A DNA stretch of 64,000 nucleotides, from contig JBEKAY010000010.1 in assembly GCA_050015675.1 (NCBI GenBank), forward strand, positions 1 to 64,000. Reading direction: 5' to 3'. The notes below the pieces were generated by a model, which saw only the letters and a list, made by a program, of their open reading frames with translations, had not been told where the DNA came from and did not search any database. This document shows, in pieces, positions 42,596-51,830 of this stretch. The first letter of the stretch is position 1, and each line of letters begins with the position of its first letter. Origin of the DNA: Fen-1298 sp050015675 (lineage in GTDB: Bacteria; Bacteroidota; Ignavibacteria; UBA10030). The position numbers were made by a program, and so were the translations under genes.

Positions 42596-43638
42596 GCGCA
42601 ATACTCCTTCATTGCTCGAATCAATTGTTTGTTCTCCTGTCTTGTACCGACGGTAACGCGCAAACAATTCTGCAGGAGCGGTTCTGTACTGCGATTACGA
42701 ACAATAATTTCTTTCGTTGTTAAATATTCATAAAGCGCCGTTGCATTTTTGCATCGAACAAGGATAAAGTTCGCATCGGATGGAAAAACATTTTCAATGC
42801 ATGGTATAGCTGCCAGGTTAGTAGAAAGCCATTCGCGTTCTTTCACAATCGCATTGATTGTTCCGCGTAATTTTTTCCCTTTGCTAAGCGCTTGAAGCGC
42901 TGCCCGGCTTGTCAGCGTGTTAATATTGTATGGTGCTTTGACTTTCAGCATAAAAGATACAACAATCGGATCGGCTATGCAGTAACCGAGACGAATTCCT
43001 GCTAATCCCCACGCTTTTGAAAGCGTACGCAGCACAACAAGATTAGCATGCATGAAGACTTGTTTTCCAATCGATGTTGATTGGGCAAAATCTATATAGG
43101 CTTCATCAACAATAACCATAGCTCCAAGTTGGCACAACGCAAAAATATCTTCCGAAGATAATAAGTTTGCTGTGGGATTATTTGGCGAACAGCAGAAGAT
43201 AAGTTTTGTCGTTGCATCGATTGTCTTCTTCACAGCATCGTGATTAATTTGGAATTTATCATTCAGCAAACACGAACGGATTTGCACATCTTGAATCGAT
43301 GCAGCTACCCGGTACATTCCATATGTCGGTTCCAAAAGAATTACAGAATCACGCTTCGGTTCACAAAATACGCGCACCAGCAAATCAATTACTTCATCCG
43401 ATCCCACGCCAACAAATATATTTTCTGCCGCAACGCCATTTATATTGGCAAGGATAGTTCGTAATTCACGCTGGTACGGATCAGGATAACGGTTAAGAGA
43501 TAAACCGTCATCTACCAGAACGCTTCCGAAAGAATTCTCGTTGGCATCAAGGAGGAGACCGGAGAGAAAATCCTGACGTGCACTGTGATACGGTTTCAAT
43601 GCGCGGATATTTGTTCGGATAAGTGATTCTATATTCAT
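42592..43638 (-). CDS. hisC: histidinol-phosphate aminotransferase
   Basis: A 348-aa fold-type I PLP enzyme. SLNRYPDPYQRELRTILANI (about 47-66), then GVGSDEVIDLLVR; CCSPNNPTANLLSS; and VIVDEAYIDFA with the PLP-contacting Asp. VLRTLSKAWGLAGIRLGY carries the Schiff-base lysine. It transfers an amino group from glutamate to imidazole-acetol phosphate. It is 12 bp from hisD. Confidence 0.97.
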   Translation of the reverse strand: MNIESLIRTNIRALKPYHSARQDFLSGLLLDANENSFGSVLVDDGLSLNRYPDPYQRELRTILANINGVAAENIFVGVGSDEVIDLLVRVFCEPKRDSVILLEPTYGMYRVAASIQDVQIRSCLLNDKFQINHDAVKKTIDATTKLIFCCSPNNPTANLLSSEDIFALCQLGAMVIVDEAYIDFAQSTSIGKQVFMHANLVVLRTLSKAWGLAGIRLGYCIADPIVVSFMLKVKAPYNINTLTSRAALQALSKGKKLRGTINAIVKEREWLSTNLAAIPCIENVFPSDANFILVRCKNATALYEYLTTKEIIVRNRSTEPLLQNCLRVTVGTRQENKQLIRAMKEYCA

Positions 43639-43650
43639 GTGATTAAGCTG

Positions 43651-44940
43651 TTACTTTGAAAGTCGAGATGTGACAGCGCGTGCATGTGCCTGCAAACCCT
43701 CAATTGACGCAAACGCGGCCAATGTTGGTGCCAGGCTCTCAAGACCAGATTTTGTAATAGATTGAAACGTAACATTTTTCAGAAAACTATCAAGCGAGAC
43801 ACCACTTGCCCAGCGAGCAGTACCGCTGGTCGGCAGGGTATGATTTGTGCCTGATGCGTAATCTCCTGCCGTAACAGGAGCAAATGATCCTACAAAAACT
43901 GACCCGGCATTTATAATCGATGGAACAACTGCTTCTGCGTTTTGCATATTGATGATAAGATGCTCTGGCGCGTAATCGTTGGAAAATCGAACAGCTGATT
44001 CCAAAGTATCGCATACGAGAATGTAGCTTCTTTCAAAAGAAGCCGCAACAATTTTATTTCTTGAAAACTCGGCGACTCGTTCAGGTAATACTGTAAGAAC
44101 ATTCGCTGCAAGTGATTCGCTTGTTGTTACCAGCACAGCCTGAGCATCAGCATCGTGCTCTGCCTGGGAGATCAAATCATATGCTACAACATCCGGATTT
44201 GCCGTTTCATCAGAAAGAATTAAAACCTCCGATGGTCCGGCTATTAGGTCTATTGCTGCGCCCTCAGGGTCGGTCGATACAAATTGTTTTGCTGCAGTCA
44301 CGTAGCGATTGCCAGGACCGAATATTTTGTCCACTTTCGGAATAGTCTCTGTTCCGTACGCCATCGCTGCAATTGCTTGTGCACCGCCGACTTTGTACAC
44401 TTCATGAATTCCAATCATTGCAGCAGTTGCAAGCACGAGCGAGTCGATAGAACCATTTGCCTTTGGAGGTGAACATAACACGATGCGCGTACATCCAGCG
44501 AGCACTGCTGGAATTCCGAGCATCAATACTGTTGACGGCAACGGCGCCGAACCTGCAGGCACGTACAAACCAACCCGTTCAATAGGGCGCGCCTCACGCC
44601 AGCATACAACACCTTCCATCGTCGTGATACGCTGTGTCTTATTCAGATGGGATTCATGGAAGGTTCTGATATTTTTTGCTGCTATATTTAGTGCGTCTAT
44701 AAATTTAGGCGAGAGTTGTTTTTTTGCCGCTTCAAATTCTTCTGCCGATACACGAAGTGTTTGTACTTCTGCTTTATCAAACTTTCTGCTATACTCACGC
44801 ACCGCGTCATCGCCACGCCGTTTGATCGTGAGGCACACTTCCTGAACAATCTGCCCTGTATCACTTTGTTGTGTGCTTGGACGCCGAAGAAGAGCAAGGC
44901 GTTCTTCTCTCGTCAATTTATTTTCAGAATAAATTTTCAT
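43651..44940 (-). CDS. hisD: histidinol dehydrogenase
   Basis: A 429-aa NAD-dependent zinc enzyme that performs the last two steps. VPAGSAPLPSTVLMLGIPAV, GGAQAIAAMAYGTETIPKVD and DLIAGPSEVLIL are conserved. SQAEHDADAQAVL contains a zinc ligand, and NDYAPEHLIINM the catalytic E-H pair. FVGSFAPVTAGDYASGTNH is the family substrate segment. Its start overlaps the hisG stop by 4 bp. Confidence 0.98.
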   Translation of the reverse strand: MKIYSENKLTREERLALLRRPSTQQSDTGQIVQEVCLTIKRRGDDAVREYSRKFDKAEVQTLRVSAEEFEAAKKQLSPKFIDALNIAAKNIRTFHESHLNKTQRITTMEGVVCWREARPIERVGLYVPAGSAPLPSTVLMLGIPAVLAGCTRIVLCSPPKANGSIDSLVLATAAMIGIHEVYKVGGAQAIAAMAYGTETIPKVDKIFGPGNRYVTAAKQFVSTDPEGAAIDLIAGPSEVLILSDETANPDVVAYDLISQAEHDADAQAVLVTTSESLAANVLTVLPERVAEFSRNKIVAASFERSYILVCDTLESAVRFSNDYAPEHLIINMQNAEAVVPSIINAGSVFVGSFAPVTAGDYASGTNHTLPTSGTARWASGVSLDSFLKNVTFQSITKSGLESLAPTLAAFASIEGLQAHARAVTSRLSK

Positions 44941-45791
44941 CGGATAATTGTTTCAATAGGCACCACAATAATGTCACTGGCTCCTGCTTTTTTAAGTTTT
45001 TCCATCACATCCCAAAATACATTTTCTGCTACTACAGAGTGAATTGCTACCATGCCCGTTTCTGCAAGCGGCACAACCGTCGGACTTTTCAAACTCGGAA
45101 TAACACGTTTCAATCTCGCGACAGAATCAGCCGGTGCATTCATCATAAGATAACGTTTGCCGTTTGCCTCCTGCGAACCATGCACTCGAATCATTAATCG
45201 ATCGATAATTGCGCGTTTTTTCTTATTGCGCATTGAGTCTAGATTTGCTACCAACATGGCTTGTGATTCTAATACGGTACAGAATGTGCGCAAGCCATAC
45301 ATCTTTGCTGTTGTACCGGTTGAGACTATGTCACAGATAACATCGGCAACGTTAAGACTTGGAGCCAATTCGACCGAACCGCTTAACTTGATAATTTCCG
45401 CCTGTACTTTATTATCTTTCAAAAATGATTTGAGAATTGTAGGATACGTTGTGCCGATACGCTGGTTATTAAGGTCGGAAATTTTGCGAATAGCAGATCT
45501 TTGCGGTACACTGATCATGAGTTTGCATCCTCCAAACCCCAACGGCGCGAGGAGATATACGCGGGCTTTTCGCTCTTGCAGTATGTTTTCTCCGATGATA
45601 CCGAGATCTGCAACACCATCCTGAACATATTCAGGAATATCATCATCCCGAATCGCCAGTACATCCAAGTTAAAATTATTGCAGGGTGAGTAGAGACTTT
45701 GTTTTTGAAATTCAAAACTTAATCCGCACGCGCGGAGCAATGCTACTGAATCTTCGGTGAGACGTCCGTTGCGTTGAATCGCTATTTTCAT
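44937..45791 (-). CDS. hisG: ATP phosphoribosyltransferase, long form
   Basis: 284 aa from ATG 45791 (MKIAIQRNGRLTEDS); an upstream ATG at 45812 lies within the operator and is less likely. IRDDDIPEYVQDGVADLGII and NVADVICDIVSTGTTAKMYG are the catalytic-domain signatures, the latter being the PRPP loop. The C-terminal about 75 residues (KKRAIIDRLMIR to PIETIIR) form the ACT-like domain that lets histidine inhibit the long form. First gene of the operon, behind an overlapping palindrome. Confidence 0.96.
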   Translation of the reverse strand: MKIAIQRNGRLTEDSVALLRACGLSFEFQKQSLYSPCNNFNLDVLAIRDDDIPEYVQDGVADLGIIGENILQERKARVYLLAPLGFGGCKLMISVPQRSAIRKISDLNNQRIGTTYPTILKSFLKDNKVQAEIIKLSGSVELAPSLNVADVICDIVSTGTTAKMYGLRTFCTVLESQAMLVANLDSMRNKKKRAIIDRLMIRVHGSQEANGKRYLMMNAPADSVARLKRVIPSLKSPTVVPLAETGMVAIHSVVAENVFWDVMEKLKKAGASDIIVVPIETIIR

Positions 45792-45812
45792 TCTTCCATT
45801 TGTCGCCAGCAT

Positions 45813-45841
45813 ACTTTATCCTGATAAAGTATTTAGTTCAA
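45813..45841 (-). promoter_or_regulatory. hisG promoter with overlapping perfect palindrome
   Basis: On the minus strand TTGAAC (45836-45841) and TAAAGT (45813-45818) are 17 bp apart. The 18-bp perfect inverted repeat ACTTTATC-CT-GATAAAGT (45813-45830) covers the -10 and part of the spacer. A similar palindrome is at the promoter of the TrpR-like gene. It is the best candidate operator for histidine-responsive repression. Confidence 0.7.
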
Positions 45842-45854
45842 AAAAAATGATTTA

Positions 45855-46139
45855 CTATTTTGTCGTTCGCTTCAACATCATTGAATATCCACCCTTGCCC
45901 TTTTTCAGCCACCTACCGACACGCGCAATGGTACGCGTACTGAGCCCTGTTTCGGCTTCGATTTGTGTATAAGGGATACTATCTGCCAGCATTTGCGCCG
46001 CCTTCCAGCGCTCTACGAATTCTTTAATTTCGTATTCCGTCAGCAGATCGCGGAAGAACCTCCGGCATTCATCCAGTGAATTCAACTGGAGGATTGCATT
46101 ATACAGATCGTCGATTTCTTTTGTGCTTGGTTTTTTCAT
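45855..46139 (-). CDS. TrpR/YerC-family regulator, likely of the his operon
   Basis: A 94-aa protein of the TrpR-like YerC/YecD group: STKEIDDLYNAILQLNSLDE, then CRRFFRDLLTEYEIKEFVER, WKAAQMLADSIPYTQIEAET and GLSTRTIARVGRWLKKGKGG, a helix-turn-helix of TrpR type. It lies 64 bp upstream of hisG in the same direction, and palindromes of the same type lie at its own promoter and at hisG. Members near his genes are predicted HisR regulators (established prediction for Firmicutes). Ligand probably histidine. Confidence 0.85.
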   Translation of the reverse strand: MKKPSTKEIDDLYNAILQLNSLDECRRFFRDLLTEYEIKEFVERWKAAQMLADSIPYTQIEAETGLSTRTIARVGRWLKKGKGGYSMMLKRTTK

Positions 46140-46140
46140 G

Positions 46141-46185
46141 CTTTACTCTGATAAAAGATTAGAGAATTTTTTCCAAAGTGTCAAG
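46141..46185 (-). promoter_or_regulatory. promoter and operator of the TrpR-like gene
   Basis: On the minus strand TTGACA (46180-46185) and TAATCT (46156-46161) are 18 bp apart. The palindrome-like CTTTACTCTGATAAAAG (46141-46157) follows, with CTTTA-NN-CTGATAAA in common with the hisG site. ATG 46139 is about 16 nt from the -10, so the transcript has a very short leader. Confidence 0.65.
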
Positions 46186-46254
46186 TAAATTTTTTTTCTT
46201 GTCAAAGAAAATCCTTTTCTCTACTTTGCAACTGCATAAAACGACGAAATTTGT

Positions 46255-47202
46255 ATGATTTCAATTACCGATATTGAGCTAGCTTATGCTATTGTCAAAC
46301 CGGTGGTTCATAAAACCCCGCTCCTTACCTCTTGCGGTTTAGACAATAGATGCGGCAACGAAGTCTTTTTTAAAGCGGAAAATTTTCAACGCGTCGGCGC
46401 ATTCAAGATTCGCGGCGCTTACAACAAAATTGCCTCGCTGACACAGGCGGAAAAGCACCATGGTGTTGTAGCACATTCCTCCGGGAATCACGCCCAGGGA
46501 GTAGCGTTTGCCGCCAAGCTGTTACATGTAAAAGCCGTGGTTGTTATGCCGAAGAATTCTCCCAGCATTAAAGTCGAGGCGACTCAATCGTATGGTGCTG
46601 AGGTTGTTTTTTGCGAAGATTCTTCTGATGACAGAGAGCGTGTTGCAAAATTGTTGCAGAGTGAATTTGGCTATGCAATGGTTCCTCCTTTTGACGATGA
46701 TAAAATTATTGCCGGACAAGGAACAGTTATGCTGGAAATTGCGCAGGAACTTGCTTCGATTGACTATCTTTTTATTCCTGTTGGAGGTGGCGGTCTTATT
46801 GGCGGATGTGCCATTGCTGCGAAATATTTCTTTCCATCCATCAAGGTCATCGGTGTTGAGACGGAACCGGCGAACGATTGCCAGCAATCGTTTCGGAAAA
46901 AAGAAATTGTACGCATCGCTCCGCCAAATACAATAGCCGACGGTATGCGAACTCAGTCCGTTGGCAAACGCAACTTTAAAATTATTCTGAATTATGTTGA
47001 CGATATTATCACTGTAACCGATTCACAGGTGATTGAGATGATGCGATATTTTATGCAGCGCATGAAAATTATTGTCGAACCAACCGGTGCAGTCGCTCCG
47101 GCGGCTGTCTTCCACAATGTTCTCAATTTATCCGGTAAGAAGATATGCGCTCTCATCAGCGGCGGGAATGTGGAACCATCTTTCCTCAAACAATGGTTAT
47201 AG
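46255..47202 (+). CDS. threonine/serine dehydratase (PLP)
   Basis: A 315-aa fold-type II PLP enzyme. FKAENFQRVGAFKIRGAYNK holds the Schiff-base lysine (about K54). AHSSGNHAQGVAFAAK binds the substrate carboxyl and PVGGGGLIGGCA the cofactor phosphate. It has no C-terminal ACT domain, so it is the short, non-allosteric type (TdcB or serine-racemase-like) and not the feedback-controlled IlvA. It is divergent from the TrpR-like gene with a 115-bp shared intergenic region, so the HisR-like site may affect it too. Confidence 0.92.
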   Translation: MISITDIELAYAIVKPVVHKTPLLTSCGLDNRCGNEVFFKAENFQRVGAFKIRGAYNKIASLTQAEKHHGVVAHSSGNHAQGVAFAAKLLHVKAVVVMPKNSPSIKVEATQSYGAEVVFCEDSSDDRERVAKLLQSEFGYAMVPPFDDDKIIAGQGTVMLEIAQELASIDYLFIPVGGGGLIGGCAIAAKYFFPSIKVIGVETEPANDCQQSFRKKEIVRIAPPNTIADGMRTQSVGKRNFKIILNYVDDIITVTDSQVIEMMRYFMQRMKIIVEPTGAVAPAAVFHNVLNLSGKKICALISGGNVEPSFLKQWL

Positions 47203-47208
47203 ATAACG

Positions 47209-47234
47209 ACAAGTCCGTTCTTGACGAGACTTGT
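47209..47234 (+). terminator. possible hairpin terminator after the dehydratase gene
   Basis: ACAAGTC (47209-47215) and GACTTGT (47228-47234) form a 7-bp stem with a 12-nt loop, 6 bp after the stop, followed by TCGTTTATAAAAAC. The T content downstream is modest, so termination would be partial. The rest of the 151-bp spacer to etfB has no recognised element. Confidence 0.4.
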
Positions 47235-47353
47235 TCGTTTATAAAAACTTTCATATTTTGATAAAGGTACAGTTGTTGTCAGTATACAGTTATCAATAAG
47301 AGACACAACAAACGAAATACTAATTTACCAAGAACTAATTACGAATTACCACG

Positions 47354-48100
47354 ATGAAACTTGCAGTTTGCATTAATCACGTACCTGATACCGCGGCAAA
47401 GATCACTATTGCGTCGGATGGAAAGACTATTGACAAGACCGGTATTACGTTCGTTCTCAATCCTTATGATGAATACGCTATTGAAGAATCTCTTCGTCTC
47501 AAAGAAAAGAACACTGGCGAAGTAATAGCTATCTCGCTTGGCGGTGATGCGCATAAAGAAACATTGCGCAAAGCGCTGGCGATGGGCGTTGATAAGGCGG
47601 TTCTGTTGAAAGATGATTCACCTCGCGATTCTTTCGCCGTTGCGCGCGCGCTTGCCGACTACCTCAAAGAACTTTCTGCTGATGTTATTTTCTTCGGCAA
47701 GCAATCTGTCGATTCAGATGATGCGGCGGTCGGAACGATGGTCGCAGAAATGCTGGGGTTGCCTTCTGTATCGGTCGCGGTGAAATTGGATATTGCAAAT
47801 GGTAGTGCAACTGTCGAGCGCGAAATCGAAGGCGGTAAAGAGAAAGTTCAAATATCACTTCCTGCCGTATTTACAGCACAAAAGGGATTGAACGAACCCA
47901 GGTATCCGTCGCTCAAAGGAATTATGTCGGCTAAGAGCAAGCCCATCGAAGAGAAAATTCCAACGCCAGCTCAGGTAAAAACAGAAGTGCTGGCAATGCG
48001 CAAACCTCTTTCAAAGAATGCAGGAAAAATTATCGGAACCGATGTGAACGCAGTATCGGAGTTGGTTCGCTTACTCCACGAAGAAGCGAAAGTCATTTGA
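47354..48100 (+). CDS. etfB: electron transfer flavoprotein beta subunit
   Basis: A 248-aa protein. KLAVCINHVPDTAAKITIAS opens the fold; NPYDEYAIEESLRLKEKN, VIAISLGGDAHKETLRKALA and VIFFGKQSVDSDDAAVGTMV contain the AMP-binding and adenosine-contact residues. SLPAVFTAQKGLNEPRYPSL is the EtfB signature region. It pairs with EtfA downstream. It is the cytosolic carrier from acyl-CoA-type dehydrogenases to the membrane quinone oxidoreductase. Neither partner is in the window. Confidence 0.97.
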   Translation: MKLAVCINHVPDTAAKITIASDGKTIDKTGITFVLNPYDEYAIEESLRLKEKNTGEVIAISLGGDAHKETLRKALAMGVDKAVLLKDDSPRDSFAVARALADYLKELSADVIFFGKQSVDSDDAAVGTMVAEMLGLPSVSVAVKLDIANGSATVEREIEGGKEKVQISLPAVFTAQKGLNEPRYPSLKGIMSAKSKPIEEKIPTPAQVKTEVLAMRKPLSKNAGKIIGTDVNAVSELVRLLHEEAKVI

Positions 48101-48169
48101 TGATGTGGGATATTAATTTGAAACTATAAATCACTTTTTCCTTTTAACTATTTTTACTTTTGACTTGAA

Positions 48170-49144
48170 ATGAAAATACTTGCATTTGCAGAACAAAGAG
48201 ACAGCAAAATAAAGAAGTCATCATTTGAGGTTGTACGTACCGCTCGGACAATTGCAGATCAAACAGGCGGAGAAGTCGTTGCTTTGGTTATCGGCGAGCA
48301 AGTACAAGCCATTGCCGGCGAGCTTGGCGGATATGGCGCAACGCGAGCTCTTGTCGTTCAACACTCGAAACTTGGAAAATACTCCTCTACTGCGTATGCC
48401 AAAGTTATTGCAGAGGTGGCAAAGAAGGAACAGGCAGATGTCATTATTCTTTCTGCAACAGCGATGGGCAAAGATTCTGCGCCGCGTGTTGCCGTGAAAC
48501 TTGACGCAGGCCTTGCTTCAGATTGCATAGCGTTAAAAGTCGATGGCGGCAATATTATCGCGACACGTCCTGTGTACGCCGGCAAAGCGCTGACGGAAAT
48601 AAAAATCAATTCCGCTGTAAAAGTTTTTACACTTCGTCCCAATGTTTTTCCTGCCGGAGCAGGCACCGGTGCCGCGGCAACAGTTGAGGTTGTGGATATT
48701 CCTCTTGCCGAATCAGATCTTGCATCGCTTGCAATTGAAACAACGCAAGCCTCCGGCAAAGTAGATGTTGCGGAAGCAGATATAATTGTTACGGGCGGGC
48801 GCGGAATGAAAGGCCCGGAGAATTTTAAACTGATTGAAGATCTCGCTGGCGTTATTGGCGGAGCGGTCGGAGCCTCGCGCGCCGTTGTCGATGCCGGCTG
48901 GCGTCCGCACAGTGAACAAGTTGGACAAACTGGAAAGACTGTGTCCCCATCGCTCTACCTTGCTATAGCAGTCTCCGGGTCTATTCAGCATGTCGCCGGT
49001 ATGTCATCCTCAAAGTATATCGTAGCAATAAATAAAGACAAAGACGCGCCAATTTTTCAGATTGCAGACTACGGTATTGTAGCTGATGCGTTTGATATCC
49101 TTCCCGCAATAACGCTGGAAACAAAAAAACTTCTTGGGAAATAA
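48170..49144 (+). CDS. etfA: electron transfer flavoprotein alpha subunit
   Basis: A 324-aa FAD-binding subunit. The C-terminal FAD domain is complete: VTGGRGMKGPENFKLIEDLA, GAVGASRAVVDAGWRPHSEQ and VGQTGKTVSPSLYLAIAVSG, then SIQHVAGMSSSKYIVAINKD and PIFQIADYGIVADAF. The N-domain is EtfAB-like. It starts 69 bp after etfB and ends 1 bp before the next start, so the three genes are likely one operon. Confidence 0.98.
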   Translation: MKILAFAEQRDSKIKKSSFEVVRTARTIADQTGGEVVALVIGEQVQAIAGELGGYGATRALVVQHSKLGKYSSTAYAKVIAEVAKKEQADVIILSATAMGKDSAPRVAVKLDAGLASDCIALKVDGGNIIATRPVYAGKALTEIKINSAVKVFTLRPNVFPAGAGTGAAATVEVVDIPLAESDLASLAIETTQASGKVDVAEADIIVTGGRGMKGPENFKLIEDLAGVIGGAVGASRAVVDAGWRPHSEQVGQTGKTVSPSLYLAIAVSGSIQHVAGMSSSKYIVAINKDKDAPIFQIADYGIVADAFDILPAITLETKKLLGK

Positions 49145-49145
49145 T

Positions 49146-49736
49146 ATGTCCACAGAAGACAAAGTTCAAGTCGATATTTTAGGGTTGTCCAGCAGTCAAG
49201 CCAGCGGCGGAGCATACGCGTTGATTTTAAAAGAAACTAATGGAACGCGCCGTCTGCCGATTATCATTGGTGCATTCGAGGCACAATCTATTGCATTAGA
49301 AATGGAGGGCATCAAACCTCCGCGGCCATTGACACATGATCTCATGAAAAATCTTATCGACTTGCTGGGCGGCGAGTTAATCGATGTCCTGATTAACGAG
49401 TTGCGTGATGGCACGTTTTTCGCTCGAATAAATCTTGACACACAAGAAATTGATTCACGCCCCAGCGATGCGATTGCAATTGCTGTACGGTACGGCGCTC
49501 CAATTTTTGTTGCAGAAAAAGTAATGGCAGAAGCGTCCTTTGTCTCGGAAGGTGGAGAAGAAGAAAAAGCGATTCCAGCTAACGCGAAACCTGAACAGGA
49601 AGAGCCGCCCAATCCTGAACTTTCCCAGTTCGAACAATTAGCAAAACGACTTGACGACGCCATCGCCAAAGAAGATTATGAAAAAGCAGCGCAACTACGC
49701 GATGAACTTAAAAAGCTTCAAGGGCGAAACTCATAA
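49146..49736 (+). CDS. bifunctional-nuclease-domain protein with UVR motif
   Basis: 196 aa from ATG 49146; an in-frame start at 49134 lies inside etfA and is rejected. Residues about 1-135 are the BFN/DUF151 domain: GGAYALILKETNGTRRLPII, IGAFEAQSIALEMEGIKPPR, and RPSDAIAIAVRYGAPIFVAE. The C-terminus has a UvrB/UvrC motif (QLAKRLDDAIAKEDYEKAAQ and LRDELKKLQG). BFN proteins have reported nuclease activity in other organisms; UVR motifs mediate protein contacts. It is directly after etfA. Confidence 0.9.
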   Translation: MSTEDKVQVDILGLSSSQASGGAYALILKETNGTRRLPIIIGAFEAQSIALEMEGIKPPRPLTHDLMKNLIDLLGGELIDVLINELRDGTFFARINLDTQEIDSRPSDAIAIAVRYGAPIFVAEKVMAEASFVSEGGEEEKAIPANAKPEQEEPPNPELSQFEQLAKRLDDAIAKEDYEKAAQLRDELKKLQGRNS

Positions 49737-49810
49737 CAATATTCTTTGCCGTCACACAGTAAATTCATTCAGCATTGTTTTTTCATTCAACTATCAAGGA
49801 GGGTCATACC

Positions 49811-50611
49811 TTGAAACAGGTTTCCGGTTTTCTGTTATTTATTCTGATTGGTTGTCTTAGTGTCTCTTCAACTAAAGTGAACGCAGCAACCCTTCCAACC
49901 GATTCGAACAAGGTTAGTCAATTGATTGCGGGAGGAGACAACTTCGCAGAAAAAACATTTGAGAATCAGAAAGCGCTCGATATGTATAGCGAAGCGCTTT
50001 CTCTTTTGCCAAATAATTACGAAATCCTCTGGCGGCTCAGCCGCACGTATGTTGACATCGGCGAACATCTTCCAAACAAAACTGATGCGGAGAAAAAAAA
50101 GCAATTAGAGTTCTACGAAAAATCTGTGGACTTCGCCCAAAAAGCCATTGCTGCAAATCCAAAAGGGGCGATGGGCTACACGCGTGAAGCAATAGGCAAC
50201 GGACGCATCGCTCTTTTTCGCGGCATCTGGGATGCTATAGACCTTGTGAAGCAGACAAAAGCCGATTGTGAAAAAGCGATTTCATTAGATGTAACAGAGC
50301 CTGCAGCATATTATGTTCTGGGACGGACAAATGTGAAAGTGTGTGAAAAACCGAAATTTATTCGCTGGCCGCTCGGTCTCGGCTGGGCAAATATGGATGA
50401 TGCAATAAAAAATTACGAAAAGTCGATTGAATTGCGTCCAAACTTTATTATGTACCGACTCGATTGTGCACGAGCTTACGTTGAGATGGACGAATATGGA
50501 AAGGCGCGCGAGCATTTAATAAAAATTGCGACTTTGCCAAAAGAAGATGAAGATGACGATGTCTTCAGGAAAGAAGCTTTGGATCTGCTCGATAAGATCA
50601 AAAATAAGTGA
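49811..50611 (+). CDS. exported TPR protein (RMDN-like)
   Basis: 266 aa from TTG 49811, chosen because AAGGAGGG lies 7-8 bp upstream and the signal peptide begins there (KQVSGFLLFILIGCLSVSST, cleavage near NAATLP). An upstream ATG at 49775 lacks a ribosome site. ALDMYSEALSLLPNNYEILW and YEKSVDFAQKAIAANPKGAM, then KNYEKSIELRPNFIMYRLDC, are TPR units. Probably a periplasmic scaffolding protein. Partner unknown. One of the few strong Shine-Dalgarno sites in the window. Confidence 0.8.
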   Translation: MKQVSGFLLFILIGCLSVSSTKVNAATLPTDSNKVSQLIAGGDNFAEKTFENQKALDMYSEALSLLPNNYEILWRLSRTYVDIGEHLPNKTDAEKKKQLEFYEKSVDFAQKAIAANPKGAMGYTREAIGNGRIALFRGIWDAIDLVKQTKADCEKAISLDVTEPAAYYVLGRTNVKVCEKPKFIRWPLGLGWANMDDAIKNYEKSIELRPNFIMYRLDCARAYVEMDEYGKAREHLIKIATLPKEDEDDDVFRKEALDLLDKIKNK

Positions 50612-50634
50612 ACTGGTATGATAGAGATAGAGGA

Positions 50635-51822
50635 ATGAGTATGGAACATAAGAAAGAATGTCCGGGTAGAGATAAATATTTAACCGGAAAGCGGGTTCTT
50701 CCCGAACCAACATCTAAAGACAGTACTATTGCATCCGTTATTGACAACATGGACGCTTACAATGGCGGAAGACTGAGAGCGGCTTGTCAATTGCTGCGCG
50801 ATAAATATTCGCAGGAAGATGTTACCATAGGTTTAAGTATTGCAGGCGCAATGACACCCGCAGGACTGGGTCCATCGACCATCATCCCATTAATGAATCA
50901 CGGATTTGTAGACTGGATCGCCGCAACCGGTGCGAATATGTACCATGATCTTCATTTTGCTTTCAATATGCCTTTATTCCGAGGCAGTCACAACGTGGAC
51001 GATGCTGATCTTCGCGACAAAGGTGTGACAAGAATTTATGATATTCTTTTCGATTATCAAGATGTCTTGATGGAAACAGATAAAATTCTGCGAAGAATTA
51101 TGCTGCGCCCCGAATTCCAAAAAGAGATGGGAACCAGGGAATATTATCATCATCTAGGAAAAGTTATTAATGACTATGAACAGAAAAACGATCTTGGTGA
51201 AGTCAGTGTTGTAGCAGCAGCGTACCGTAACGGCATTCCGATTTTCACTTCGTCTCCCGGTGATTCCACTATCGGTATGAATGTGGCAGGATTGGAATTG
51301 TTGGCAGAGGCATCGGGTATGCTGGACAAGTTTAAGTTGAAGATCAATCCAAGCATCGACGTTAACGACTCGACCGCCATAATACTGAACGCCAAGCAAT
51401 ACGAAAAAGGAAAAACCGGTGTCATTCTCATCGGCGGCGGTAGTCCAAAAAACTTTATGCTTCAAACCGAGCCGCAGATTCAGGAAGTGCTTATGATTCC
51501 CGAAGCAGGTCAGGATTATGACATCAATATAACAGATGCTCGTCCAGACACAGGCGGACTTTCCGGTGCACCACCGAGCGAAGCGGCAAGTTGGGGCAAG
51601 ATTGATCCCACAAAACTTGACGAAACAGTAACTGCATATATAGACTCCACTGTTGCCTTTCCATTAATGGCGGCTTATGTCATACAAACAACAAAGCCAA
51701 AGAAACTGAAACGACTCTACGATCGGGGAGATGAACTCCGACAAAAGCTGATCAAATCGTACCTTGAAAACAATAAAGAAGTTGAAGAACTCAAATCGTT
51801 TATTAAAAAGCTTTCTGTGTAA
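50635..51822 (+). CDS. deoxyhypusine synthase-like protein, probable homospermidine synthase
   Basis: About 395 aa from ATG 50635 (ATG 50641 also possible; gatagagg precedes). The fold is that of deoxyhypusine synthase: GGRLRAACQLLRDKYSQED, GLSIAGAMTPAGLGPSTIIP, NGIPIFTSSPGDSTIGMNVA, and ARPDTGGLSGAPPSEAASWG at the active site. Bacteria have no eIF5A; characterised bacterial homologues make homospermidine or related polyamines. The ornithine decarboxylase gene follows 85 bp downstream, so putrescine would be its substrate. The usual catalytic lysine position is not clear from the sequence alone. Confidence 0.85.
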   Translation: MSMEHKKECPGRDKYLTGKRVLPEPTSKDSTIASVIDNMDAYNGGRLRAACQLLRDKYSQEDVTIGLSIAGAMTPAGLGPSTIIPLMNHGFVDWIAATGANMYHDLHFAFNMPLFRGSHNVDDADLRDKGVTRIYDILFDYQDVLMETDKILRRIMLRPEFQKEMGTREYYHHLGKVINDYEQKNDLGEVSVVAAAYRNGIPIFTSSPGDSTIGMNVAGLELLAEASGMLDKFKLKINPSIDVNDSTAIILNAKQYEKGKTGVILIGGGSPKNFMLQTEPQIQEVLMIPEAGQDYDINITDARPDTGGLSGAPPSEAASWGKIDPTKLDETVTAYIDSTVAFPLMAAYVIQTTKPKKLKRLYDRGDELRQKLIKSYLENNKEVEELKSFIKKLSV

Positions 51823-51830
51823 TTTTATCC

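Noticed and set aside
44937..45812. Longer hisG start (MLATNGR...)
   Set aside because: The start codon overlaps the -10/operator, so the transcript would begin at or after it; MKIAIQ matches the family start.
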